In this document: positions 44,972 through 52,038 of the stretch, piece by piece
Numbering within the stretch: the stretch's first letter is position 1
How the letters are laid out: each line of letters begins with the position of its first letter
Assembly (NCBI GenBank): GCA_028285685.1
Contig: JANQOR010000038.1
Span: 454,028 to 518,027, forward strand
DNA length: 64,000 bases
Direction of reading: 5' to 3'
Origin: Cyclobacteriaceae bacterium
GTDB lineage: Bacteria > Bacteroidota > Bacteroidia > Cytophagales > Cyclobacteriaceae
Notes under the pieces: generated by a model
The model's input: only the letters and a program-made list of their open reading frames with translations
Told to the model about the DNA's origin: nothing
Databases searched by the model: none
Made by a program: the position numbers and the translations under genes

Positions 44972-45650
44972 CCTTTTTTTCTAACCTTTCCCGTATCACT
45001 TCACTTCTCAATTCTCGCAGTGCATCACTAGCTATCCATCGGGCAGATTTTGTTTTTTGTGCATGGATTTTTTCAGCATAAACAATGGCCTTGGAATTTA
45101 ATTCGAGATCTCGCTTACCTGCCTGACGCAAGACCCAATTGACAGCTTTCTTTACGAAATTTCGCTCATCCCATGCCTCTCTTTCTAGAATGGGGAAGAA
45201 GCCTTCAATGGTTGAGTTTGGTGTTTTTTTATTGAGAATAATTCCAATCATTGTTGCAAATCCGGACCTTTTCTCAAATTCAGGTTCTCGTTCAGTCCAT
45301 TCCACAGCTTTTTCCAACGCAAAAGCTGTTCTTGATAAAATCTTCATGCACAGACCGTCACAAATGTCCCAGGAGTAGAGTCCCGAAACCCATTTCTCTG
45401 CAGCTTCAGGAGTGACAGCTTTCGGTTTCATCAAGGAAATGGCCAGGAGCTTCGCTTCATGAATGTTTATGTTCCATAACTCCTCAGCTAAAGCTTGATT
45501 TCTTCCAATAGTTTTCGCATAAAGTTTGAGCTTCGAATTTCGTATGCCTAAAGCCGTAGTGCTGTTAATCCCGAAATAACTCATTTTGCTCGTATATTCA
45601 GGATCTGACATTTCCTTTAAATCCTCAATGATTTGCTGTGCGTTTTTCAT
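44919..45650 (-). CDS. DNA alkylation repair protein, AlkD-like (HEAT repeats)
   Basis: 243 residues, all-helical. The start MKNAQQIIEDLKEMSDPEY, the motif KLLAISLMKPKAV and the repeated pattern WDICDGLC, EFEKRSGFATMIGIIL, FVKKAVNWVLRQAGK match the AlkD/AlkC HEAT-repeat family. AlkD enzymes cut out N3- and N7-alkylated bases without base flipping. The catalytic Asp is probably within WDICDG or the NFVKKAVNW block (equivalent region). It is convergent with fabH: the last 45 bp contain the plus-strand terminator stem. Last about 25 residues are lysine/glutamate-rich and divergent, which is the part that overlaps the terminator. Confidence 0.88.
   Translation of the reverse strand: MKNAQQIIEDLKEMSDPEYTSKMSYFGINSTTALGIRNSKLKLYAKTIGRNQALAEELWNINIHEAKLLAISLMKPKAVTPEAAEKWVSGLYSWDICDGLCMKILSRTAFALEKAVEWTEREPEFEKRSGFATMIGIILNKKTPNSTIEGFFPILEREAWDERNFVKKAVNWVLRQAGKRDLELNSKAIVYAEKIHAQKTKSARWIASDALRELRSEVIRERLEKKEKRRADKESALFTTNPD
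44941..44971 (+). terminator. Rho-independent terminator for fabH or the small RNA
   Basis: Perfect 9-bp stem with 5-nt loop and a T-rich tail. It lies inside the final codons of the convergent alkD-like gene, which must keep the stem sequence while coding for E-S-A-L-F. Confidence 0.85.
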
Positions 45651-45997
45651 TTTAAAGAGAAATCAGATTTCCTTGAAGTTAGGTTAATTGTAGTTTTCAG
45701 TACATTTCTTCTTTCATTTCATTCAATTTTTTTGTATAATTGAGTATTAGTCCTTTTTATTTTGAGTTTTTGACCTTTGGGTTCAGGCAGAATTTTCTCC
45801 TGAACCTTTTTTTTGTGGCAAACCGAAGCGGTTCCAAAAGAAGGTTTCATGACCGAAAGTGAACACATTTATGTTCCAAACTGTACAATACTTTCTTGGC
45901 TAAATTTCCAATTATTTTCATAACGCACTGTATACTAGTCAGTTAGGATAAATGGCACCCTTATTGGCATTGTGCGAATTGAAAACCTAGATGACCA
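45651..45997. other. Gap with an orphan plus-strand terminator
   Basis: 347 bp upstream of the efflux adaptor gene. It holds a strong plus-strand terminator at 45780-45814 with no annotated gene upstream on that strand within 1 kb, and no coding frame of note. A TTTG at 45731-45734 and TTATTTTG at 45757-45764 (22-bp spacer) form a weak promoter. The rest (45815-45997) shows nothing recognisable. Confidence 0.5.
45780..45814 (+). terminator. Orphan rho-independent terminator
   Basis: Perfect 8-bp stem GGTTCAGG / CCTGAACC with an 11-nt loop, followed by eight T residues. Nothing on the plus strand precedes it except a distant fabH; it may close a very short RNA, act as an attenuator of the downstream efflux operon, or stop antisense transcription into it. 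Confidence 0.85.
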
Positions 45998-47248
45998 ATG
46001 GATCGAAAAATTAAAAAGAAGAAATGGACCCCGAAACGGATTCTGATTTATTCAATGTCAGGAATCCTAGTGTTCTTCATTGTGTACAGCTTCATGCTTT
46101 CAGGAGGTGGAGCCAGATTGAACGTTGAAAGAAATAAAATAAACATCGCGACAGTTCAGGAAGGAGAATTTAGAGAATTTATTCCGGTTGATGGAAATGT
46201 CCTTCCGATACTGACAATCAGATTGGATGCGATAGAAGGAGGAGTTGTTGCTGAAAAATTCTACGATGGAGGTATTCTTCTTGAAGAAGGAGATACCATA
46301 CTTTCACTTGCTAATAATGATTTGCTACAAAGTTTTGTGCGGGAGGAAACACAAGCCTCCATTTTGGTAAACAACCTTGAAAATACAAAACTCAACCTTC
46401 AAAGAAATCAATTTAACCTCAAGAGAACGTTGATCGAGTTAGACTATCAGATTGACGCAGCTAAAGATGCTTATGAAAGAGGAGAAAAGCTGTTTGAAGA
46501 TAAAATCATCTCTGAGCAAGAATTTTTGAACCTCAAAAGGGAATACAATCGACTAAGTGACAATCGGGAAATTCAGATAGAATCAAATCGATTCGATTCT
46601 CTCAATGCACTTATCCAAATTCGACAAACGGAAGAAACATTGGTTCGCACAAGGAACAACCTTGACATGATCAAAAAGAATTTAGATAACCTCTATATCA
46701 AAGCTCCAATTTCCGGAAGATTGTCAACAGTGAACGTAGAGGTAGGGGAATCTATCGCTCCCGGACAGAATATTGGACAGATAGATGATCTAAATGGATT
46801 TAAGGTTCGTGCAACTATTGACGAACATTATATATCTAGAATATATGAGGGTCTTGGTGGAAGCTTCTCTTTTGCAGGCGGAGATTACAACCTGGAGATC
46901 ACAAAAGTGTATCCTGAGGTTAATCAAGGACTTTTTGAGGTGGATATGGCATTTAGAGAAACAATACCTGACGGAATTAGAAGAGGTCAGACTTTACAGA
47001 TCAGACTTCAGCTAAGTGAAAATATCACGGCGATTCAAATTCCTCGGGGCAGTTTCTATCAAACCACGGGTGGCAATTGGATTTTTGTTGTCGGTGATGA
47101 TGAATCTCAAGCGGTCAGAAGAGATATAAGACTCGGTAGACAGAATCCAAGATACTACGAAGTTGTAGAAGGATTGCAACCTGGAGAGAAAGTTGTTGTC
47201 TCTTCTTATAGGGGATATGAGGATAAAGATATTCTGGTAATAAAGTAA
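45998..47248 (+). CDS. Efflux periplasmic adaptor protein, HlyD/MacA type
   Basis: 416 residues, anchored by an N-terminal TM (about 16-33). Then barrel-sandwich half (EFREFIPVDGNVLPI, GGVVAEKFYDGGILLEEGDTILSL), a coiled-coil hairpin about 105-220 (NLENTKLNLQRNQFNLKRTLIELDYQ ... NRFDSLNALIQIRQTEETLVR), the return lipoyl half (LYIKAPISGRLSTVNVEVGESIAPG), and membrane-proximal beta domains to the end (GEKVVVSSYRGYEDKDILVIK). It bridges an inner-membrane transporter to a TolC-type outer-membrane channel. The following genes supply the ATPase and the TolC protein, but no permease gene is present in this operon. Confidence 0.9.
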   Translation: MDRKIKKKKWTPKRILIYSMSGILVFFIVYSFMLSGGGARLNVERNKINIATVQEGEFREFIPVDGNVLPILTIRLDAIEGGVVAEKFYDGGILLEEGDTILSLANNDLLQSFVREETQASILVNNLENTKLNLQRNQFNLKRTLIELDYQIDAAKDAYERGEKLFEDKIISEQEFLNLKREYNRLSDNREIQIESNRFDSLNALIQIRQTEETLVRTRNNLDMIKKNLDNLYIKAPISGRLSTVNVEVGESIAPGQNIGQIDDLNGFKVRATIDEHYISRIYEGLGGSFSFAGGDYNLEITKVYPEVNQGLFEVDMAFRETIPDGIRRGQTLQIRLQLSENITAIQIPRGSFYQTTGGNWIFVVGDDESQAVRRDIRLGRQNPRYYEVVEGLQPGEKVVVSSYRGYEDKDILVIK

Positions 47249-47314
47249 CCAAGTAAAAAAGAACAAGTAACTATATAATAACTTAATTGAACTCAAAGAA
47301 TAAACTCAAATAAC

Positions 47315-48028
47315 ATGGAAAACGCTAAAGCATTAATTCAAACCAAAGGACTAAAGAAGTTCTACTATACTGATGAGATCGAGACCACCGCGTTAGCAGG
47401 TGTTGATCTAGGTATCAAGGAAGGAGAATTTGTTGCGATAATGGGTCCTTCGGGATGTGGAAAGTCAACATTGCTTAACATAATTGGCCTGCTTGATAAT
47501 CCATCAGAAGGAGAATTCCACTTTACTGATCAGGAAATTTCCGGGTATAATGAGAGGAAAAGAGCCGATCTCAGAAAGGCGAATATCGGATTCGTATTTC
47601 AGAGCTTCAACCTGATCGACGAACTGACAGTGTTTGAAAACATTGAGCTTCCGTTGATCTACCTGAAGTATTCGGCTTCTGAGAGAAAGAAAAGAGTAGA
47701 AGAGGTTATGGAGCATATGAAAATTATGCATAGGAGAAATCACTTCCCGCAGCAGCTATCCGGAGGTCAGCAGCAACGTGTTGCAATATCCAGAGCTGTC
47801 GTTGCTAAGCCAAAACTGATCCTTGCGGATGAGCCGACAGGAAACTTGGATTCAGCAAACGGGCAGGAGGTAATGAACTTGCTCACAGAACTCAACGATT
47901 CAGGAACTACTGTGATTATGGTGACTCACTCACCTATCGATGCTGAGTATGCGCATAGAGTGATTCACTTATTTGATGGTCAGATTGTATCTGAGAACAT
48001 CAATTCGAAAGATAATGCTTTAGTATAA
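47315..48028 (+). CDS. ABC transporter ATP-binding protein, MacB/LolD type
   Basis: 237 residues. Walker A GPSGCGKST (about 44-52), Q-loop FVFQSFNLIDELTV, signature LSGGQQQRVAISRAV near 144-157, Walker B LILADEPTGNLD near 164-175 and H-loop MVTHSP near 200. The LSGGQQQR signature and Walker B plus NLDSANG order are typical of MacB/LolD/FtsE-type ATPases that pair with MacB/FtsX permeases. Located 66 bp after the adaptor and 79 bp before tolC (terminator in between). The partner permease must be encoded elsewhere. Confidence 0.95.
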   Translation: MENAKALIQTKGLKKFYYTDEIETTALAGVDLGIKEGEFVAIMGPSGCGKSTLLNIIGLLDNPSEGEFHFTDQEISGYNERKRADLRKANIGFVFQSFNLIDELTVFENIELPLIYLKYSASERKKRVEEVMEHMKIMHRRNHFPQQLSGGQQQRVAISRAVVAKPKLILADEPTGNLDSANGQEVMNLLTELNDSGTTVIMVTHSPIDAEYAHRVIHLFDGQIVSENINSKDNALV

Positions 48029-48053
48029 CCTAACAAGTTTTCTTCATACGGAA

Positions 48054-48084
48054 AGGTCCGTCTTAGCGGACGGACCTCTTTTTT
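48054..48084 (+). terminator. Terminator between ABC ATPase and tolC-type genes
   Basis: Perfect 9-bp stem AGGTCCGTC / GACGGACCT with TTAGCG loop, then C and six T residues. It separates the adaptor-ATPase pair from the TolC gene, so the TolC gene probably has its own promoter or depends on readthrough. Confidence 0.9.
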
Positions 48085-48107
48085 AGAACTCCATTTAAGT
48101 TGGAACC

Positions 48108-49454
48108 ATGAAAACCTTTGCCTTAACTTTTTTACTTACTTTTTCAATTGCATCCCTGGCTCAAGAGAACAGTGGAGTAACGGTCCTCACTTTAGACGAC
48201 TGTATCAACCACGCACTTGAGAACAACATTGCCTTGAAGCGAGCCAAGAACGGAGAGCTTATTGCCAAGGCAAATCATTTTCAGGCGATCATGAACTATT
48301 TTCCTTCATTGAACGCCAGCACGAACTATGATTTTTTCTTTGGAAATTTCTTTGATCAGAATGCTGCCAGGCAAGTATCTGAAACGACAAATAGTTCGCG
48401 TCCCAGATTAAATTCCGGCATGGTACTTTTCAATGGATTTGCGAACCAGTACAATTTGAAACAAAGAATTCAGGAAAGAAAGGCGGCTGAAGAAAATGTT
48501 AAAAGTACCCAACTGACAGTGGAGACAAATATTTTATTCTTTTACCTATCGGTGGCGACGAGCAAAGAAACCGTGAAGGTGAGTCAGGATCGAGTGAACA
48601 ATTTGCAAGAGCAACTTGATCGGGAATTAAAACGAATCGAAGTTGGGGTAGGAGACCCTCAGACGGCATATCAGCTAAGAGGTCAACTTTCTAACGAACA
48701 ACTTAATCTCACTAATTCTCAGAATCAACTTAGGAGTAATTTGCTGCTGCTGGTACAAGAAATGCAGTTGAATACAGATATAGCCTATGATATTTCCACT
48801 GTAGAAGTGAGCGATGAGGATCTGCTCTTGGAAATTGATCCTTTCGATGTAGTTCTCAGTGAATCACTTGACATTAATCCCCAATTGAAAGGAGTGGAGG
48901 CAAATTTTGAAGCATCAAGATACGCTTTAAAGGGCGCTAGGGCTACAAGAATTCCGGTGTTTCAGGTAACTGGTACACTCGGATCCAATTATTCAAGTAA
49001 TGGTGCAAGAAACCCAGAAAATGGTGAATTCGAGGAGGATGCATCCTTTTCGGACCAAATGAGGTTTAACAAGTTCGAATTTGTCAACTTTTCGGTTAGT
49101 ATTCCTATATTCAATCAATATCAGACCTCAACAAATGTTCAAGTTGCTAAAGTTGGATACGTAAATGCGGATTTGGACAGACAATCTACTATCAATACTA
49201 TCACAAATACAGTGCAGAGAGTTTATCTTGACCTTGTAGCGGGACAGCAAACCTACCTATCCGCTAAGGAAAATATGGAGGCTCAAAATTCAAGTTTCGA
49301 GTTTGTGAAGAAACGGTTTGATGTTGGAAATACCGATTTTAACTCCTACCTCCAGAGTTTAAGGAACAAAAACCAGGCAGAGTTCCAACTGGTAAGTTCC
49401 AAGTACGAAATTCTGTTTAGAAAGAAGATATTGGATCTATACCGGGGTAAATAA
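48108..49454 (+). CDS. TolC family outer-membrane efflux channel
   Basis: 448 residues with signal peptide (1-18, ending SLA-Q). Two internally repeated OEP halves: first about 30-220 (LDDCINHALENNIALKRAKNGELI ... ATSKETVKVSQDRVNNLQEQLDREL), second about 250-445 (ESLDINPQLKGVEANFEASRYALKGARATRIPVFQVTGTLG, then LQSLRNKNQAEFQLVSSKYEILFRKKILDL). This is the trimeric beta-barrel plus alpha-helical tunnel. It should be the outer part of the tripartite system whose adaptor and ATPase lie immediately upstream. Its terminator stem lies in the convergent bestrophin gene's 3' end. Confidence 0.93.
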   Translation: MKTFALTFLLTFSIASLAQENSGVTVLTLDDCINHALENNIALKRAKNGELIAKANHFQAIMNYFPSLNASTNYDFFFGNFFDQNAARQVSETTNSSRPRLNSGMVLFNGFANQYNLKQRIQERKAAEENVKSTQLTVETNILFFYLSVATSKETVKVSQDRVNNLQEQLDRELKRIEVGVGDPQTAYQLRGQLSNEQLNLTNSQNQLRSNLLLLVQEMQLNTDIAYDISTVEVSDEDLLLEIDPFDVVLSESLDINPQLKGVEANFEASRYALKGARATRIPVFQVTGTLGSNYSSNGARNPENGEFEEDASFSDQMRFNKFEFVNFSVSIPIFNQYQTSTNVQVAKVGYVNADLDRQSTINTITNTVQRVYLDLVAGQQTYLSAKENMEAQNSSFEFVKKRFDVGNTDFNSYLQSLRNKNQAEFQLVSSKYEILFRKKILDLYRGK

Positions 49455-49456
49455 GA

Positions 49457-50476
49457 TCACATTAGAATATTGTTTACCGGAACAGTAGGTTCCGGTATTT
49501 TTTCTTCATCCAGCATCTCTTTAAGGTCGATCTCAATTGTTCTCGCGATGTTTGTAATTGGGACATCGTTAGCACCACCTTGAAATGGGTTTTCCGTGGA
49601 CTCACCAATTTTCTCCATCGTGTGAAAAACCCATGAAACAAGGGTGCTGAATGGAATTGTCAACCAGACAAGATTGTCGCCAAGCTTGTCAAATTCAGCA
49701 AGCATTCCGAATGGGAGCAGTAGAACAAAAAGCCAGACGAAATATAGATTCAGGGTAGCAAATTGTCTCGGGTAAGGGAAATTCTTGATTCGCTCACTTT
49801 TTCCCTGTTCATCATAAAAGGCTTTGAGCATGTTCTCCATTTCCATATGACGAAAATCTTCAATATGTCCGGCTTCCAAGAGCTCCCGTAGATCCTTGGA
49901 TTGTAAGGCAATAATTTGCGTTGCTCGATTCTTTTTAGACAAGATGTAGCTCCTTTCCTTTTCGGAAAGAAAACCTTCAAGGTCATCTTCTAGCGTAACT
50001 TCTTCCTCAGGCACTTTAAAGAACTTTTTGTATTCCTTATTGTGACTCTTTTCCATATACTCCCAGTTCTTTGGTTGCCGTATTTGGTGTCGAAGCGCTG
50101 CTAGCCATGCAATGTGCCTGTATATGAGTCTTTGGTGAATCCTCTTAAGATCTGAATCAGTCAGTTTTTTTGTTGCATGTTGATTCGTTACAAAATCCAG
50201 AACCATTATACCCCAGGTCCGGCTGCTGTTGATGATTGCGCCCCAGATTTTTCTTCCTTCCCATAGACGATCGTATGTTGCGTTGTTTTTGAAACCAATC
50301 AAAAAAGCTACAGCCGTGCCAATTAATGCCATGGGCAGCCAAGGTATTGTCAACCATTTCAGATTAAAAATTTCGTACGCAATGGTAATTACCACTGACA
50401 ACAAAATGTATTTATATATGTCTCTTCTTGTCCATATGATTGCTTCCCACAGTGTAAAATTATTTCCAGCGTGCAT
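49457..50476 (-). CDS. Bestrophin-like anion channel protein
   Basis: 339 residues. Matches the bacterial bestrophin (UPF0187) family: N-terminal helices with WEAIIWTRRDIYKYILLS, GFKNNATYDRLWEGRKIWGAIINSSRTWG near 70-98 (the conserved N-NxxYxRxxEGRxxWG region), a large cytoplasmic helical part about 130-260, a second membrane block PYPRQFATLNLYFVWLFVLLLPFG, and PFSTLVSWVFHTMEKIGESTENPF near 285-308 which includes the calcium-clasp-like end. Bacterial homologues form pentameric chloride or other ion channels. Single gene, 2 bp downstream of (same-strand to) the propeller protein gene and therefore possibly co-transcribed with it and lpxH. Confidence 0.9.
   Translation of the reverse strand: MHAGNNFTLWEAIIWTRRDIYKYILLSVVITIAYEIFNLKWLTIPWLPMALIGTAVAFLIGFKNNATYDRLWEGRKIWGAIINSSRTWGIMVLDFVTNQHATKKLTDSDLKRIHQRLIYRHIAWLAALRHQIRQPKNWEYMEKSHNKEYKKFFKVPEEEVTLEDDLEGFLSEKERSYILSKKNRATQIIALQSKDLRELLEAGHIEDFRHMEMENMLKAFYDEQGKSERIKNFPYPRQFATLNLYFVWLFVLLLPFGMLAEFDKLGDNLVWLTIPFSTLVSWVFHTMEKIGESTENPFQGGANDVPITNIARTIEIDLKEMLDEEKIPEPTVPVNNILM
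49475..49503 (+). terminator. Rho-independent terminator of the tolC-type gene
   Basis: Perfect 9-bp stem TACCGGAAC / GTTCCGGTA with AGTAG loop and six T residues. It is embedded in the last codons of the convergent bestrophin-like gene. Confidence 0.92.
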
Positions 50477-50478
50477 AA

Positions 50479-51285
50479 TTATTTTTTTGGTTTGGTTAAG
50501 GAAATTAGTGCTAGGTTTTCGTCATCTATAACAACGAACTCGTTTTTAAGTTTCATTATGGCATTCTTCCCTTTGAATAGGTCAATTTCGACCTCTTCCA
50601 GGATCTTTGATTTATAAGGATCAACCGTCACCAGACCAGCGGGAAGAGTGAGGTAAACATAGTTATTCAGAATTTGCAGATAGCTGATTCCTTTCATAAG
50701 GATTCTGCCATTAAGATTTCCAAATTGATCGAGAATTTGAAGACCATTTTCGTCTGCAATCAAAAGTTGATTACCAAACGTCCTCATAATCGAGATGCTA
50801 TCTCCCAAATTGTGCTGAACTTCATGAATAACTACATTCCTTAGTGGATCAATTTTCTTCAATCTTTGAGGATTATTTTCTGCGACCCAGAAAGTACCGT
50901 CTGGTGATATACAGGCTGACTCTGCATAATCTATCCCGAAGCTCTGCATATCATATTTTTTTGGTATCGTTGAGAATCGATCTAGGATCATGATCTGCTG
51001 AATATCTCTGTAGAACAGAAAGATCTTGCGATTATTTTGAGCTTCAACCAGGGTTATTGACGATTGATTGGGAATTGAAAATGGCTCAGGCTCTGAGCCA
51101 TCTATTGAGATTTTTTGAAGGTTGCCGTTAGCATAGCCAAGAAAGATGTTATTCTCACTATCTAGTGAATACGCAGTAGTTTTTTTAGGCAGATGCTTGA
51201 TCCAGACTCTGTTACCTTGAGCACTGACAAGAAAGAAAGATAATGTGCTAAGGATTAAAAGTCTTAAGGCGTGCTTCTTTATCAT
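50479..51285 (-). CDS. Exported beta-propeller-like protein of unknown function
   Basis: 268 residues with a signal peptide (1-22, ending VSA-Q). The mature part is propeller-like, with repeated blade patterns (IFLGYANGNLQKI, KIFLFYRDIQQIMILDRF, TFWVAENNPQRLKKID, QLLIADENGLQILDQFG, YVYLTLPAGLVTVDP, EFVVIDDENLALISL), about six blades. No catalytic motif. Its start lies 38 bp inside the 3' end of the upstream lpxH-like gene, an overlap in different frames that implies co-translation. It is followed after 2 bp by the bestrophin gene, so the three genes probably form one unit. Specific role unknown. Confidence 0.65.
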   Translation of the reverse strand: MIKKHALRLLILSTLSFFLVSAQGNRVWIKHLPKKTTAYSLDSENNIFLGYANGNLQKISIDGSEPEPFSIPNQSSITLVEAQNNRKIFLFYRDIQQIMILDRFSTIPKKYDMQSFGIDYAESACISPDGTFWVAENNPQRLKKIDPLRNVVIHEVQHNLGDSISIMRTFGNQLLIADENGLQILDQFGNLNGRILMKGISYLQILNNYVYLTLPAGLVTVDPYKSKILEEVEIDLFKGKNAIMKLKNEFVVIDDENLALISLTKPKK

Positions 51286-52033
51286 CTATTTCAAGGTAAG
51301 AATAATGATTTATCCAGTCTCCTAAACTAAAATAGGTCGAATTGGCATTTACTTCAACTTGAAACAAAAGATGTCGATGTCCAAAAATGTAATAATCATG
51401 ATGCTCGGTCACTTCTACTTGCCTGCTATATTGAAGAAGTCGTTCATTTTCTCCTTTGTGAAAATCCTCTCGATCGTCACTAGCTATTCTACTTCTATTC
51501 GACCAAAAATGAGCTATTCCCATTCCTATGTTAGCCGGTATCCACTGGAATAGCCATTGACAGAACCTGTTTAAGAAAATCCTCTTCAAGAATTTGTAGA
51601 AATAGTCTCCTGGACCTAGCCCATCCCCATGACCAACGAATATCTTACGATGACCTACAGTAAATGAAAAAGGCTCGGAATAAACGGAGATGTCCAACTC
51701 TTCCTGAAAGTATTCGGACATCCACATGTCGTGATTGCCGGTCAGCATGAAAATAGGGATACCGTAGTCTCTCAATTCGGCTAGTTTTCCTTGAAATCGA
51801 ACAAAACCTTTGGGAATGGAGTACTTGTACTCAAACCAGAAGTCGAAGATATCTCCAACAAGGAATATCGCCTTTGCATCAGGCTTAATCTGATCAAGCC
51901 ACCGTATAATCTTTAATTCTCTCTGCCTACTTGATTCTCTATCCGGAACTCCCAGATGAAAGTCGCTTGCAAAGTAGATTTTTTCGCTCTCGCCTAATTG
52001 AAATGAAGGGATCCTCGATGGCTTCTTGGCCAT
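51248..52033 (-). CDS. UDP-2,3-diacylglucosamine hydrolase-like metallophosphatase
   Basis: 261 residues. Calcineurin-type metal motifs: DFHLG near 20-24, GDIFDFW near 59-65, GNHDMW near 96-101, GHGDGLGPGDYFYKFLKRIFLNRF near 130-150 and FGHRHLL near 214-220. This pattern and length fit LpxH, which removes UMP from UDP-2,3-diacylglucosamine in lipid A synthesis; Bacteroidota often have such LpxH-like proteins and the assignment is by family. It overlaps the following propeller gene by 38 bp and follows ftsH by 5 bp on the same strand. Gene name left out because LpxH and LpxI-like roles cannot be separated by eye. Confidence 0.85.
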   Translation of the reverse strand: MAKKPSRIPSFQLGESEKIYFASDFHLGVPDRESSRQRELKIIRWLDQIKPDAKAIFLVGDIFDFWFEYKYSIPKGFVRFQGKLAELRDYGIPIFMLTGNHDMWMSEYFQEELDISVYSEPFSFTVGHRKIFVGHGDGLGPGDYFYKFLKRIFLNRFCQWLFQWIPANIGMGIAHFWSNRSRIASDDREDFHKGENERLLQYSRQVEVTEHHDYYIFGHRHLLFQVEVNANSTYFSLGDWINHYSYLEIDDKEARLKTFNP

Positions 52034-52038
52034 TTCTT

